Position numbers and translations under genes: made by a program. This document shows, piece by piece, positions 6,087 through 6,810 of a stretch of DNA of 6,810 nucleotides. The stretch covers positions 1 through 6,810 of the forward strand of contig JBPYFB010000228.1 in NCBI GenBank assembly GCA_051986465.1, read 5' to 3'. Positions within the stretch are counted from its first letter, which is position 1. Every line of letters starts with the position of its first letter. The notes beneath the pieces were generated by a model that saw only the letters and a program-made list of their open reading frames with translations, did not search any database and had not been told where the DNA came from. The DNA is from DATEJJ01 sp051986465 (GTDB lineage Bacteria > Actinomycetota > Actinomycetes > Mycobacteriales > Micromonosporaceae).

Positions 6087-6118
6087 GCGGCGTCGCTCGC
6101 TGCGCCCGACTCCGGCGC
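6087..6118. terminator. Possible stem-loops between convergent genes
   Basis: The 48-bp gap between pimB and the convergent EAL gene holds two overlapping, mutually exclusive stems. GCGGCG (6087-6092) can pair with CGCTGC (6098-6103), with one G-T pair and a 5-base loop. GCGCC (6102-6106) can pair with GGCGC (6114-6118) across a 7-base loop. There is no T tract on either strand. The position suits a bidirectional terminator, but such short GC stems are common by chance at this composition. Confidence 0.25.
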
Positions 6119-6122
6119 GCGC

Positions 6123-6810
6123 TTAGCAGCCGGGCCAGCTGGAGCGCAGCGCCTGCTCGGGCGGGCCCGGCCGGCCCAGGTGCCAGCCCTGGCCCGCGTC
6201 GCATCCGATCGCGCGCAGCCGCTCGGCCTGCCCGGCGGTCTCCACGCCCTCGGCGGTCAGCCGCAATCCGAGCACGTGGGCCAGCTCCACGACGGTCGCG
6301 AGGATCCGCGCGTCGACGCAGTCCTCCGCATCCGGCAGGCGCAGACCCTCGACGAACGAGCCGGCCACCTTCAGCTCGTGTACCGGCAGGGTGCGCAGGT
6401 ACGCAAGGTTCGAGTACCCGGTGCCGAAGTCGTCGATCGCGATCCGTACCCCCATCGCGGCCAGGTCGCGCAGGGCCTTGACGGTCTCGTCGTCGGTCGC
6501 CATCACGGCGCCCTCGGTGATCTCCAGCTGGAGCTTGTGCGCGGGCAGGCCGGTACGGCGCAGGGTATCGGTGACCCACTCGACCAGGCCCGAGTCGCGT
6601 ACCTGGCGCACCGCGAGGTTCACGCTGACGTACGGCGAGTCGGGATCCGCGTCGTACCAGCGCCGCGCCTGCGCGCACGCCTGCTCCAGCACGTACGCGC
6701 CGAGCTTGACGATCAGGCCGGTCTCCTCGGCGAGGTCGACGAACTCGCCTGGCGACAGTACGCCGAGCGCCGGGTGCCGCCAGCGCAGCAGGGCCTCCAC
6801 GCCGTACACG
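6123..6810 (-). CDS. EAL-domain protein (c-di-GMP phosphodiesterase-like), 5' part missing
   Basis: The last 228-229 residues of a protein whose start lies beyond the right edge. The GTG at 6809 is an internal Val codon just before the EAL motif, not a start. The segment is a nearly whole EAL domain, which hydrolyses cyclic di-GMP to pGpG. Counting from the Val at 6809: E5 in EALLRW, N64 (SVNLA), E96 (LEITEG), D126-D127 (DDFGTGYS), K147 (ELKVAG), E187 (TAEGVE) and Q207 (GQGWHLGRP) keep most catalytic positions. The Asp normally two residues after the Lys (K-I-D) is Ala149, so activity may be altered. Upstream GGDEF, PAS or membrane domains are common in actinobacterial relatives but cannot be seen here. 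The gene is convergent with pimB and ends in TAA at 6125-6123. Confidence 0.93.
   Translation of the reverse strand, partial: VYGVEALLRWRHPALGVLSPGEFVDLAEETGLIVKLGAYVLEQACAQARRWYDADPDSPYVSVNLAVRQVRDSGLVEWVTDTLRRTGLPAHKLQLEITEGAVMATDDETVKALRDLAAMGVRIAIDDFGTGYSNLAYLRTLPVHELKVAGSFVEGLRLPDAEDCVDARILATVVELAHVLGLRLTAEGVETAGQAERLRAIGCDAGQGWHLGRPGPPEQALRSSWPGC

Noticed and set aside
1..6810. Mobile elements, CRISPR arrays, tRNA genes or tandem repeats
   Set aside because: I found no transposase or integrase motifs, terminal inverted repeats, regularly spaced repeats or cloverleaf-like sequences.

Overview
The base composition (very high GC, G/C at most third codon positions), GTG starts, likely leaderless genes and gene content point to an actinomycete, most likely of the Micromonosporaceae or a near relative. 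The genus cannot be fixed from the sequence alone. I see no mobile element, tRNA, rRNA or CRISPR array. The window reads as a core chromosomal locus, not an accessory island.

Layout, left to right. Positions 1-102 (minus) hold the start of a gene that runs off the left edge. Positions 147-1913 (minus) encode a DEDDh exonuclease fused to a UvrC-like GIY-YIG nuclease. A 77-bp divergent gap carries the promoter of that gene. Positions 1991-3352 (plus) encode a coiled-coil NYN (YacP-type) ribonuclease-like protein. Positions 3384-3629 (plus) encode an 81-residue protein with a four-cysteine knuckle. Positions 3694-4950 (plus) encode a Ste24-type membrane M48 metalloprotease. It overlaps, by an ATGA junction, a PimB'-type phosphatidylinositol-mannoside mannosyltransferase at 4947-6074. 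Positions 6123-6810 (minus) are the C-terminal part of an EAL-domain (c-di-GMP phosphodiesterase-like) protein cut by the right edge. From memory, M. tuberculosis also has PimB' (Rv2188c) close to a DEDDh/GIY-YIG protein (Rv2191), so this neighbourhood may be old and conserved.

The most striking signal is a pair of matching promoters. The nuclease gene (minus strand) and the four-cysteine protein gene (plus strand) are each preceded by TTGTCGTAC-N8-TACSGT, followed by exactly six bases and then the start codon. The two copies share a 13-base identical block. The TTGTCR...TAnnnT arrangement and spacing agree with the RecA-NDp (PafBC-dependent) DNA-damage promoters known from mycobacteria, although the GTG part of that consensus is not matched. 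I infer that the fused nuclease and the small cysteine protein are co-induced by DNA damage from leaderless mRNAs, which would make the small protein a candidate uncharacterised damage-response factor. The M48-PimB' pair looks like a separate, translationally coupled envelope unit.

A second, window-wide signal is strong enrichment of the palindromic tetramer GTAC: about 63 copies by hand count against roughly 16 expected from composition. In the three long plus-strand genes, GTA valine codons are almost always followed by C.
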